From Planctomycetaceae bacterium (lineage in GTDB: Bacteria; Planctomycetota; Planctomycetia; Pirellulales; Thermoguttaceae): a stretch of 64,000 bases of DNA. Shown in pieces: positions 25,173-32,704 of this stretch. Every line of letters begins with the position of its first letter. The stretch's first letter is position 1. The stretch lies in NCBI GenBank assembly GCA_012719125.1, contig JAAYAY010000328.1, positions 124,001-188,000 on the forward strand, given 5' to 3'. Both the position numbers and the translations under genes were made by a program. The notes under the pieces were generated by a model. The model was given only the letters and a program-made list of their open reading frames with translations. It was not told where the DNA came from and did not search any database.

Positions 25173-26532
25173 GACGGAGGGTAAGCGAATGGCTAGCGGC
25201 CACACTGGAAATGTGGTGCCCCTTTCCTGGGGTTGCGGGTTCGAGTCCCGTGCCCTCCGCTAGAGTGAATTGCCTATAGTCGCCGCAATTCGCCAAAGTA
25301 AGCCGAACCCCAAGTGACCCTTGGGGTTTTGTCGTTTCTTGGCAGACATCGGCGGACATCGGCTGCACCGGATTCTGCACCACTTCAGACGTCACGTGCA
25401 CCGGATATTGCACCGCCTTGTGGAAGTCGGCTTCGGTCACTTGCAGGTAGTGCTTGGCCGCAATCTTCGGCGTGTTGCCCAGCCACTCGGCAACCACGTG
25501 CACCGGATGAACCGCCGCAAGCTCCGTTTCCCTGGAAGCTCTCAGGTTGTGGAAGAGGCGGGGCCACGGCTCCAAGCCGGCGCGTTTGACGATCCGCTCA
25601 AACTGCGTTCTCAAGTTGCAGTTCACCCAGCCGTCAGGGCCTCGGCTCGCTTCCTGGTACTTGGGCACCACGTAGACTTGGCCCTTCTCGGCCATCTCCC
25701 AGGCTTCGTCCAGCCAGGGCCGAAGCTCGGGGAATATCGGAATCACGCGGGAAGCCCCGCCCGGGTTGTGCTCGGTTTTCGGGGATTGCACCGTCATGCG
25801 GGCCCGCTCCCAGTCCACGTCCACCCACCGCAGGGAAAGCACCTCGGACGGACACCGCAGCCCACCGTACCGGGCAAGGGCGATAATCGTTCGCCAAACC
25901 CAGTCAGGGGCCGCTTCAATCAGCTTCTCGGTGTGCTCCCCGGGGATGAACCGTTGCCGCTCCGCGGGGTCGCCCGCCTTATGCTTCACGTGGGCGAAGG
26001 GGTTTTCGGGAATCAGCTTTCGCCGTTGCATCGTCGCGAAGAATTGCCGGGTGAATTGCAGCCGCTTCGCTACCGTCGTATCGGCCAACTTCTGGTCGGT
26101 AATCAGGTAGAGGCGGAAGGCTTCGGCGTCGGCCACCGTGACTTTTCGCACATTCCGATCGGCCCCCAGGAAGTCGGCAAGGTTTCGCTTCACGTGTCGC
26201 CAGACCACCTTGGAAGCCGGCTTCGCGTCGACCCGGCTTTCGATGTACTCTTGCAGGAAGCCGGCAAGCGTTGCGCGTTCCCGCTCGGGAATCAGCCCCG
26301 CCTTACTCAGCTTGTCGGCCAAGTCGTCCCCAACTTCGGCAGTCCACCGGGCCGTTTCGGAATCGAGGGGCCCGCCGCTTGCAGCCGCCGCTGCCAGGTG
26401 TTCCACCTTCGTCTTGATTGCTTCGGCCATCCGCTGGGAGATTTTCCCAAGCCGGATGCTTCGCCGCTTGCTGTCCGCCCCGACAAACTGGATTGTCCGC
26501 CGGCCGTTCGCTTCCCGTGATATGCTCGCCAT
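25147..26532 (-). CDS. Tyrosine recombinase (integrase) whose frame crosses the att core
   Basis: 461 residues in the integrated state. An N-terminal SAM-like/core-binding domain is followed by the catalytic domain with R226 (GGLRCPSEV), K252 (SPKTEH), H328/R331 (FHNLRAS), N353 where His/Trp is usual (WLGNTPK) and nucleophile Y362 (AKHYLQV). Residues after about 424 read through the att core. The last 30 residues are antisense to tRNA-Ser and the rho end, so they are host-derived and not family sequence. On the excised circle the frame instead runs into 30980-30796. ATG at 26532 has AGGTGA upstream and starts 4 bp after the XRE stop. It catalyses insertion and excision of the element. Confidence 0.93.
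   Translation of the reverse strand: MASISREANGRRTIQFVGADSKRRSIRLGKISQRMAEAIKTKVEHLAAAAASGGPLDSETARWTAEVGDDLADKLSKAGLIPERERATLAGFLQEYIESRVDAKPASKVVWRHVKRNLADFLGADRNVRKVTVADAEAFRLYLITDQKLADTTVAKRLQFTRQFFATMQRRKLIPENPFAHVKHKAGDPAERQRFIPGEHTEKLIEAAPDWVWRTIIALARYGGLRCPSEVLSLRWVDVDWERARMTVQSPKTEHNPGGASRVIPIFPELRPWLDEAWEMAEKGQVYVVPKYQEASRGPDGWVNCNLRTQFERIVKRAGLEPWPRLFHNLRASRETELAAVHPVHVVAEWLGNTPKIAAKHYLQVTEADFHKAVQYPVHVTSEVVQNPVQPMSADVCQETTKPQGSLGVRLTLANCGDYRQFTLAEGTGLEPATPGKGHHISSVAASHSLTLRLNRPVAHR
25176..25259 (+). tRNA. tRNA-Ser (anticodon GGA)
   Basis: 84 nt. Seven-pair acceptor stem GGAGGGT with GCCCTCC and a T-G closing pair, discriminator G73, anticodon stem CCACA/TGTGG around the loop CTGGAAA (anticodon GGA), a long variable arm CCCC/GGGG typical of class II serine tRNAs, and a TTCGAGT T-loop. 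CCA is not encoded. It begins 3 nt after the rho stop, so it is probably cotranscribed. Its 3' 21 bases are the att core of the mobile element. Confidence 0.95.
25239..25261. other. attL: 23-bp core at the tRNA-Ser 3' end
   Basis: The 23-bp sequence starting GTTCGAGTCCCG and ending CCTCCGCT recurs exactly at 30981-31003. It covers the T-loop and acceptor 3' strand of tRNA-Ser plus two bases. Flanks differ on both sides, as expected for an integrase crossover core. Confidence 0.9.
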
Positions 26533-26536
26533 TGTG

Positions 26537-26752
26537 TCACCTGCCTTTCTGCTTCGGTGTCAATTCCAGCCGGAGAATCTGCCCGATCCGGTCAAGTGCG
26601 TCAATCGAGAGCCCGCCCTTGCCGTTCATAAAGCGGGAAAGGGTACCGTGGTCGAGTCCCGCCTCAATGGCGATCCGATACCGGGATAGTTCGGATGCGT
26701 CGATTGTCGCCCGTAATTGGTCGCTCAGCTTCTTGATTTGCTTCTTTGCCAT
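26537..26752 (-). CDS. XRE-family helix-turn-helix regulator
   Basis: 71 residues. The segment SRYRIAIEAGLDHGTLSRFM followed by GLSIDALDRIGQIL is a Cro/CI-type HTH. With its stop 4 bp before the integrase ATG, it is likely to control the integrase and itself. It could act as repressor or as a directionality factor. Confidence 0.8.
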   Translation of the reverse strand: MAKKQIKKLSDQLRATIDASELSRYRIAIEAGLDHGTLSRFMNGKGGLSIDALDRIGQILRLELTPKQKGR

Positions 26753-26843
26753 GCCTGCAATCTACCAGTTATTTGGTCATTCGTCAAATAGTATCTTCCA
26801 GCTTGCCACAATTTGCCGGAGTCCGCCGCTTGCACCATAGCCT

Positions 26844-27062
26844 CTAACATGGCCTAGAGTCCCTCCTGTTGCGATTCTTTGTCTGGACGGCTTCCGGGTC
26901 GTCGTGGGTGACGATCTCGCAACATAGGGCACGTGGGGAGACGCCTTCTTCGCAAAGGCTGTCCTTTTCCAGCAGATCAGCCGGCATGACGCCGCAGTCC
27001 GGCGGCAAGGATGCCAGTAACTCGCGCACGCGCTGACGCCGCGTCTTCGTTCGCTCGATCAT
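26844..27062 (-). CDS. Small hypothetical protein of the element
   Basis: 72 residues, no recognised family. The ATG overlaps the DUF3987 stop (ATGA), and GAGGAGGG lies six bases upstream, which strongly supports translation. It starts with a basic stretch (RTKTRRQRVRELLASLP) that may be helical. Confidence 0.65.
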   Translation of the reverse strand: MIERTKTRRQRVRELLASLPPDCGVMPADLLEKDSLCEEGVSPRALCCEIVTHDDPEAVQTKNRNRRDSRPC

Positions 27063-28621
27063 GCTACGCCCTCCTCAGCCGCTTCCATCAGCAGGATATT
27101 GGGGTCAATCCCGGCCGCGTTATCGTTGTCAGCGTCTGCACAAATGCGGTTTTCTTCTTGGTTCTCGCGATTTCTGCTGACGCTGACAGTGCTGACAAGT
27201 CGAAATCGACGCACCGGCCGCCCCCTCCCACCGCCGTGGTCGTCCGTGACCCACCTACCCACACCGGCCCGAACAAGATCAGTCAGCGCTGCATCCGCAG
27301 CCGTGGCAGACCGCAGCCATCGGCAGCCCGTCAGGGCCTCCCTCGTCGTGGTCTCCCCACCCCGCCGTTTGATCCAGTCGACCAGCCGGCGGCGCTCCCG
27401 ATCCTCCTCAGTCTCGGCCAGTGTATCGTACACTCGCTCCGCCTCGCGGCAGAACCACCGGCCCAAGGCCACGGCCGCCGTCATGCTCTGATCGTCTACC
27501 ACGTCATGGTCGACCAGTTCGCCGGCCGCCCATCGCACGAGATGGAGGATCAGGGCCAGCCGGGCGGGCACCTCCTCCAGTTTGCTCCAAGCCGCCGCCA
27601 GGTCGCCCTCCCGATCCGCTGTCTGCAGCGCGTGCGCGTTGTAGTGACCGATCCACACCACCTTGGCCGCCGGGGCCATGTTGATAACCGCCGGCGCGGG
27701 ATTACCCTCAGCGTCAACATCGAACAACAACATCTCAAAGAGTCGACCGAATACCGCAGCCACGTCATCCTCCAGCCGGGAATCAACGCTGGCCTCCGTC
27801 CAGTGCTTCGCGCGGCGAGGTGGGTACGCCAACAGCATCCGCGCAGCCAGGCCGCTTTCCCGATGCTCGGCACTCAGGGCACGCGCCAGTATCGCCGGCT
27901 GAATTCCGCCGGTAACGCAAACGGCAGCACGGGGCACATAGATCGTCCGTACCGGGCCGGTTTTGCGATCAACCACGATTGCCTCCCCGCCGTGCATGGA
28001 GAGCCAGTGTGGGGAATCCCCACCACGTCCATTGGCTACGTACCGATCGAATGAACCGATCCAGCCGGCCAGTTCGTCGCGGGCCAGCAAGACTCCACGA
28101 GGGTTGCCCTGGAGGATTGGGGCCAGGGCTTCAACTGTCGTATCACTGACCACGTATCGCTCCGGGCAGGGCTCTACTGGTTTCTCTGGAGGTGGGGCGG
28201 TCGTCCTTTTGTCCCTCCTCCAAGCTGCCATCGCCTTTTCCCAATGCGCCATGTCTTCGACGTGGGCAGCCATCGCCGCTGAATGGTCTGCCATGACTCG
28301 GGTCTGTCGATCTCGGATCGCACGGAGGGCCAGGCGAAACGCTGGAGTCTTGCTCGTGCCGCTCTCGCCGACAATCGCCGTCCATAGGATCGGAGGGACC
28401 AACCAGCCGGCCTTGACCCGCAGCCGCCGGGTGTTGCCGACTGCTGCCCCAAGGGCTGTCAGCAACGGCAGTGCGATATAGGATGGATCGCACCCTATCG
28501 CATTTTTACCAGCCTCAACGAATCCGCGTAGCGGCTTGGGAAGGACATCCACAGGAAAGGGCTGATACGGCTCCGTCGGCGGGGCAATCGGCTCGGGTGT
28601 GTGTGTCGATCGACTCATCAT
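27059..28621 (-). CDS. DUF3987 protein, primase/helicase-associated
   Basis: 520 residues from ATG at 28621, which overlaps the upstream stop (ATGA) and has GGAGGT five bases upstream. DUF3987-type P-loop in WTAIVGESGTSKTPAFRLAL, acidic stretch VLLARDELAGWIGSFDRY and the typical RIYVPRAAVCVTGGIQP-like segment (here TIYVPRAAVCVTGGIQP). In related elements DUF3987 proteins accompany or replace primase-helicases, so a replication role is inferred. The C-terminus is Asn/Asp-rich and variable. Confidence 0.8.
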   Translation of the reverse strand: MMSRSTHTPEPIAPPTEPYQPFPVDVLPKPLRGFVEAGKNAIGCDPSYIALPLLTALGAAVGNTRRLRVKAGWLVPPILWTAIVGESGTSKTPAFRLALRAIRDRQTRVMADHSAAMAAHVEDMAHWEKAMAAWRRDKRTTAPPPEKPVEPCPERYVVSDTTVEALAPILQGNPRGVLLARDELAGWIGSFDRYVANGRGGDSPHWLSMHGGEAIVVDRKTGPVRTIYVPRAAVCVTGGIQPAILARALSAEHRESGLAARMLLAYPPRRAKHWTEASVDSRLEDDVAAVFGRLFEMLLFDVDAEGNPAPAVINMAPAAKVVWIGHYNAHALQTADREGDLAAAWSKLEEVPARLALILHLVRWAAGELVDHDVVDDQSMTAAVALGRWFCREAERVYDTLAETEEDRERRRLVDWIKRRGGETTTREALTGCRWLRSATAADAALTDLVRAGVGRWVTDDHGGGRGRPVRRFRLVSTVSVSRNRENQEENRICADADNDNAAGIDPNILLMEAAEEGVA

Positions 28622-28854
28622 GACGTACCTCCATCGACTCGGGGGCATCCGTCGAGAATCCACTGTAAGATTTCATCCCGTCGGTATCGCACCGCCGACT
28701 TGGGGCCGTCGCCGATTTTCACCGGGCCGGGGGCCAGCCCGTCATGTGACCACCGCCACCAAGTTCGTTCACCGCAGCCGGCCAGCTTGCAGGCTTGCTT
28801 GCCGTTCAGAAGGGCCGGCAGGGCGTCTTCCAGGGCTCGGGCGTCATTCCGCAT
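28618..28854 (-). CDS. AlpA/excisionase-like helix-turn-helix protein
   Basis: 78 residues from ATG at 28854. The segment LLNGKQACKLAGCGERTWWRWSHDG is followed by a beta-hairpin wing (GPVKIGDGPKSAVRYRRDEI) and WILDGCP, the winged-helix pattern of AlpA/excisionase proteins. It overlaps the preceding small ORF by 11 bp and the DUF3987 gene by 4 bp. Probable role: excision control or transcription activation of the element. Confidence 0.8.
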   Translation of the reverse strand: MRNDARALEDALPALLNGKQACKLAGCGERTWWRWSHDGLAPGPVKIGDGPKSAVRYRRDEILQWILDGCPRVDGGTS

Positions 28855-29017
28855 CGGCCACCCCCTGCCGAGAATCGGCGTCATCTGCCTTTTCGATTTT
28901 CTCCGCAACCTGAAGCAGAATCCGCAGTTTGCGGGCTTCCTCCCGTGCTGCCTTCAGGCGCTTGCGCACCGCTTCGGCACTCGGAAGGCAGGTCAGAGGG
29001 TTGTAATCTTTCGCCAT
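28844..29017 (-). CDS. Small helical hypothetical protein
   Basis: 57 residues from ATG at 29017 (GGAGG nine bases upstream). Residues 15-45 form an amphipathic Lys/Arg/Glu-rich helix (AEAVRKRLKAAREEARKLR). Overlap with the AlpA-like gene supports co-translation. Function unknown. Confidence 0.55.
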   Translation of the reverse strand: MAKDYNPLTCLPSAEAVRKRLKAAREEARKLRILLQVAEKIEKADDADSRQGVADAE

Positions 29018-29113
29018 TTGAAGAATCCTCCAAAACAGAAGGTAATTGTTCTGTCTTGAAGGATAGGCGAAACCGAGAGGGCAATTCTCGGGCAATTCCA
29101 GGGCATTTTTACC

Positions 29114-29905
29114 CTACTTCTGCCCTGCTCTTGCCAGTCGCGCTCTGTTGTTGTTCCGTTCCAGCTTCCAGCCGATTTTTTTCAACTTGGAATTCACAGC
29201 TTTGCGAATGCTGTTGAACGGTTCGTCGCAAGGCGTGTCCCATTCAATGGCCGGGTCGATTGCCAAGTCAGATATGGCACACTCCCCGCCGGATTCGATT
29301 GTCAACTCCAAAACGCGACGTTGCTTGCCTTTCAATTGCCTCTGTGCCCAGTTTCTTAGCTCAACCAGGGCTTTCTCGCACGGCATCGATTGGTTTGCGT
29401 GGTTTCGTGCGTCATTCTCGCTGCCAGTGACCGCATTTCGCAGAGCGTTTGCGGCACGAACCAGTTGTTGGAGAGTCTCCAAGGGCATCGGTTCATCAGC
29501 TCGAAACTCGCCCTTGAACGCCTTCACTTGGGCGACGGCGCAATGAACGCCGAACGGCCATCCTCTGATTGGATTTCCTTCAATCCTCGGGAGGATGTCG
29601 GCTGGAAGCTTGGTTTCAACACCATCCAGGTAATCCGGGGCAAGGCCGGCAACCAGACCAGCAAGGCGATCCATGGGTACCAGGATTCGCGCCATTGCCC
29701 CCAGAAAGAACGCCTTAACATCCTCCGTGTCATTGCCGCTGGGGCACCAACGGCCTTGCGCGGGATTGAGTTCGGGGGTGGCACCGTCAATCAGCCAATA
29801 CTGCGATAGAGCATACACAACGCTTTCGGCAGCCTCGGCAATTCCCAGAAGCTCATCAGGAGGCGGAAATTGCTCGGCGGCAATTCCTTTTGGCAGAGGG
29901 CACAT
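29114..29905 (-). CDS. Hypothetical protein with winged-helix-like C-terminus
   Basis: 263 residues from ATG at 29905 (GGAG seven bases upstream), preferred to 29917. The N-terminal 180 residues are helical and unrecognised. Near the C-terminus, KGKQRRVLELTIESGGECAI followed by the basic end KLERNNNRARLARAG resembles a winged-helix DNA-binding module. In a small replicating element this could be an initiator or a regulator; that is inference from position and composition only. Confidence 0.6.
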   Translation of the reverse strand: MCPLPKGIAAEQFPPPDELLGIAEAAESVVYALSQYWLIDGATPELNPAQGRWCPSGNDTEDVKAFFLGAMARILVPMDRLAGLVAGLAPDYLDGVETKLPADILPRIEGNPIRGWPFGVHCAVAQVKAFKGEFRADEPMPLETLQQLVRAANALRNAVTGSENDARNHANQSMPCEKALVELRNWAQRQLKGKQRRVLELTIESGGECAISDLAIDPAIEWDTPCDEPFNSIRKAVNSKLKKIGWKLERNNNRARLARAGQK

Positions 29906-30034
29906 GAGAATCTCCATTCTAAATCGGGCCGGCCGACAAGTTCCGGCGAATGGAGAAGTCGAAAATCGTCGGCCGCGTTGAACCGCTGCGGAGCGACCGC
30001 CGCGGTAACCCGATAAGTGTATTCTACCAAAACC

Positions 30035-30517
30035 TCACTTCGGCGCGGAGTCAGATAGGGGTCTTCCACATTGTGGACATGTCACGGCCAAACGCGACAC
30101 TTGTCTGCCGCAATCGGGGCAAGGAACCAAGTTGTTGCTTCTGGCTTGCGACACGTCAGCACCGGGCGAGATGGCTTTCTGTTTGGAAGCAGTCACCGCC
30201 ACGATAACCGCCACAATGACGCCAACGATTATCAGTCCCACAACAATAAGCGACATGGACACGTCCTTTGTGGCAGCCAATTGCTTCTCCAGAGTCTGTT
30301 GTTGTTGCGTTGCCTGCCGCTCTTGCTGTTGGCGTTGACGCACTGAATCGTTACGGATTCGGACCGTGTCGTAGTCATCATCGGACGGGCTCACAAGTCG
30401 CGGACTATCAGAATCAAATATCGGTAACTCCAAAGGCTTTGGGTCCCTCGCAAACGAGGAGCTACCAACCGTAGCGGCGGCAATCACCATTGCCAAGATA
30501 ATCGTTGTTCTTGTCAT
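30035..30517 (-). CDS. Membrane protein with Gln-rich coiled coil and zinc ribbon
   Basis: 160 residues. Signal-like N-terminus (IILAMVIAAATVGSSSFA), a Gln/Arg-rich coiled coil (RQRQQQERQATQQQQ), a transmembrane helix (SLIVVGLIIVGVIVAVIVAV) and a C-terminal zinc ribbon CPDCGRQVSRLAVTCPQCG. GAGGGGGT lies eight bases before the ATG. It is the element gene nearest attR, a usual cargo position. Function unknown. Confidence 0.65.
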   Translation of the reverse strand: MTRTTIILAMVIAAATVGSSSFARDPKPLELPIFDSDSPRLVSPSDDDYDTVRIRNDSVRQRQQQERQATQQQQTLEKQLAATKDVSMSLIVVGLIIVGVIVAVIVAVTASKQKAISPGADVSQARSNNLVPCPDCGRQVSRLAVTCPQCGRPLSDSAPK

Positions 30518-30795
30518 GAGCAGTCACCCCCTCAACAGTGTTTTTGTCACAAGAACAATAGACCCAGAACACGCAACGCAGTCAATCAGCGGGCAATAAG
30601 CGCGTTTGTTTCTGCAAGAAACCGGGAGGGCTCGCTATATGGGGCCCCGTCGACGATCGAAAAGGGGGTTGGGCCGGAGGGGTAGGGCATGCCGCATACT
30701 GCTAGGCAGTGGTAGCTGGCCAGAACGACCTTTCGCCGTGGGCTCCGAGGGTATAGGGTATTACCGCACATTGCCCACAATCGCATTTCGGTTCT

Positions 30796-30980
30796 TCACG
30801 TCGGGGCTGCCGTTCTGGCGATCGCCAAGACGGCTTGCCGGGCATCCTCGGAGAGGGCTGGCCAAGCCGCAATCACCTCGGCAAGCTCAGCGTCGATTGC
30901 GCCGCCCCGTGCACCAACTGCACCGGATTCTGCACCGCCTTGCTTGGAAAGTGCCGTAATTCCCGAAGAAAACGAAGGTC
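30796..30980 (-). pseudogene. Displaced C-terminal tail of the element's integrase
   Basis: No start codon. Read on the minus strand from attR, it continues the integrase frame exactly as it would on the circularised element: 61 codons ending TGA at 30796-30798. The tail includes AIDAELAEVIAAWPALSEDA and RQAVLAIARTAAPT, a predicted amphipathic helix. A related tail, LSDAEQQAVLAIVRRL, is fused to an integrase remnant at 33.6 kb, which supports its identity. This is not a decayed gene but the far half of a split one. Confidence 0.85.
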
Positions 30981-31003
30981 GTTCGAGTCCCGTGCCCTCC
31001 GCT
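30981..31003. other. attR: second copy of the 23-bp core
   Basis: Exact copy of 25239-25261, with no tRNA sequence to its left. It marks the right end of the element. The chromosome (or an older element) resumes at 31004. Confidence 0.9.
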
Positions 31004-31035
31004 CCTAACTCTTGAGAGAATAAGGGCTTCGGTGT

Positions 31036-31400
31036 TCAGCATTCCGAGGCCCTATCCTGTTTCTTGACCTCAAAATCGCCCGGTGTGGCGCAGGGGTCGG
31101 AATCAAAGGTTTTCCACAGTTCATCGGCCACGTCGTCGGCGTCCTGGTCCACGCAGTAACGGAGGGTCGTCTCGATCGATGCGTGTCGCATCAGGAGTTG
31201 CAGGGTTGGCGGTTTGACCTTGGGGGCCCAGCGGGTTCCGAATGCGCGGCGGAGATCATGGGCGGACGCGTACTTGATCGCTTCGCGTTCTACAAGCTTC
31301 CGGCCAGGGGCGAGGATTCGCCGGCCCGTTTCGGGGTCGGTGATCTTGTCCCGTTCCCGCTTGGTGGTCCGGTCGACGGCTATAGCCTGAGCAGCTTGAG
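31036..31400 (-). pseudogene. C-terminal fragment of a second tyrosine recombinase
   Basis: Open frame without a start, stop TGA at 31036-31038. Translation shows the catalytic C-terminus of a different integrase lineage: ASAHDLRRAFGTRW (His/Arg), LQLLMRHASIETTLRYCVD (His and nucleophile Tyr). The N-terminal two-thirds is missing. It sits 33 bp beyond attR in the orientation expected for an integrase next to this tRNA, so an earlier element occupied the same site. Confidence 0.85.
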
Positions 31401-31406
31401 GGATAC

Positions 31407-31736
31407 TCAGTCTGAATCGCGGGCAGTTTGATATCGTTCGACAAGCAGCTTCACAACCGTGCGGACACTTGCCGGCAGTGTTACGGCGTCGGGGCCGATT
31501 GCGTTCAGATGCAGCCGTAGTTGAGACAAATGAGACATAAACGGCACCCCTCCCGACTCAGTCCCATCCCGTAACCCCACCGCTGCACCGTGGGTGTGTA
31601 TAGCTTCCCAGAACAAGGAAACGAGTTTATGACGAAGTTCGGAATCCACGATTCTGTTTGCCCAAGCTTCAGCCGCATTCTGCTGAAAACGGTTTGCGCG
31701 TCGCGGGTCACTTCGCTGCTCTTCTAAGGTACTCAA
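31407..31736 (-). CDS. Hypothetical protein, 109 residues
   Basis: No recognised family. The start overlaps the 3' end of the lipoprotein gene by 29 bp, suggesting co-translation. The composition is protein-like (LFWEAIHTHGAAVGLRDG) with helical ends. It ends just before the integrase fragment. Confidence 0.5.
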   Translation of the reverse strand: MSTLEEQRSDPRRANRFQQNAAEAWANRIVDSELRHKLVSLFWEAIHTHGAAVGLRDGTESGGVPFMSHLSQLRLHLNAIGPDAVTLPASVRTVVKLLVERYQTARDSD

Positions 31737-32571
31737 GCAGCTTCGTTCTCAGCAAAGGAAACTGCCGCATATGTCGAATTGACTCTTCGCTTATTCGCTC
31801 TTCACTGAGTCGCTCAGCACACCGAAAATGCTCCATTTGCTCGACTAATGGCATTGCCGCAAAAGCGATTGTTTGATCGATGTCCAGGTCCAGCATATTG
31901 GCTCCTTGAAGTGCGTTATGCCATGCTTGTGATCTTGGCGCATTAGGATTGATAGGCTTCAGCCCATGAGGTGTCAGACGCGCTCTGCGAGCCTTCATGA
32001 TTGCACTGTCACCCTCGTGACCAGAAGGCTCTGCTTCTCTTGTTGGTGTAACCAAAGCCTCTGCAAGTGCGTTCCTCAGTTCATCGAGTAGGATCGGACG
32101 TCCTGGGCCGCTGTAGATAAAAGCGGTATCAGGTCTGTCCAGCAAGAGCACCGATTTGGTCATTATTGCGCGGATCGAGTCCACTCTTTCCTGATCCTTA
32201 CGGGAAAGAAGAATGTACTCATCCCTCTTACGGAGTTCCTCTTGTTCTCTTTGAGAAGCAATCTCCTCGACGAGTCTTCTTTGACGAGCCTCTTCTGCGA
32301 GCGCGAACCGTTGTTCGTCCACCTCGGCGGAATTTCCATTCGTGCCAGATGAACCGGCAGCTTCAAGCGTAGCTGTTGTTTCTGCGTGCGTCTCAACCGT
32401 CTTGTCGACATCGGTCATGTGGGGTGCCACTACATCTGCTCCGTTGTTTTGAATCGTCGGCCTGTCCTCGATGGCGACATTGCTGGGGCCAGTATCGTTT
32501 CCAGATGAACAGCCAAGGACAAACGCCGAGAGCAACCAGCCAGTCACGCAGAAGGCCGTATGGAGTCGCAT
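31708..32571 (-). CDS. Putative lipoprotein with charged helical region
   Basis: 287 residues. Lipobox at LSAFVLGCSSG (Cys 21), so lipid anchoring is predicted. A linker rich in Thr/Asn/Ala precedes a long charged helix (FALAEEARQRRLVEEIASQR) and a globular C-terminal part. AGAGG lies six bases before the ATG. No known family. Located between two integrase remnants, so probably island cargo. Confidence 0.6.
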   Translation of the reverse strand: MRLHTAFCVTGWLLSAFVLGCSSGNDTGPSNVAIEDRPTIQNNGADVVAPHMTDVDKTVETHAETTATLEAAGSSGTNGNSAEVDEQRFALAEEARQRRLVEEIASQREQEELRKRDEYILLSRKDQERVDSIRAIMTKSVLLLDRPDTAFIYSGPGRPILLDELRNALAEALVTPTREAEPSGHEGDSAIMKARRARLTPHGLKPINPNAPRSQAWHNALQGANMLDLDIDQTIAFAAMPLVEQMEHFRCAERLSEERISEESIRHMRQFPLLRTKLLEYLRRAAK

Positions 32572-32704
32572 TGTATTCCTCTCACCAAAGAAAGATGAGA
32601 CAACTTCCCCAATGTTAGTTTCCTCTCTGAGGGTTGTCGGTTGGTGGAAGTCTAATCCTCGCCCTCGCTTGCAGTCGGAGGCCGACTACCGACGCAGCTC
32701 GCTT

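Larger units (their letters stand above)
25262..31003. mobile_element. tRNA-Ser-integrated 5.74-kb element (satellite- or plasmid-like)
   Basis: Bounded by direct repeats of the tRNA 3' end. All genes read on the minus strand toward attL: Zn-ribbon membrane protein, winged-helix-like protein, small ORF, AlpA-like, DUF3987 primase/helicase-like, small ORF, XRE regulator, integrase. The content resembles small phage satellites or integrated plasmids: recombination, regulation and replication functions, but no capsid, packaging or conjugation genes. Several genes overlap by 4-11 bp, showing a compact operon. Confidence 0.88.

Noticed and set aside
29791-30069. 92-codon minus-strand frame overlapping the winged-helix-like gene start
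   Set aside because: It overlaps the better supported gene (ribosome site at 29905) in another frame and shows no recognisable feature.
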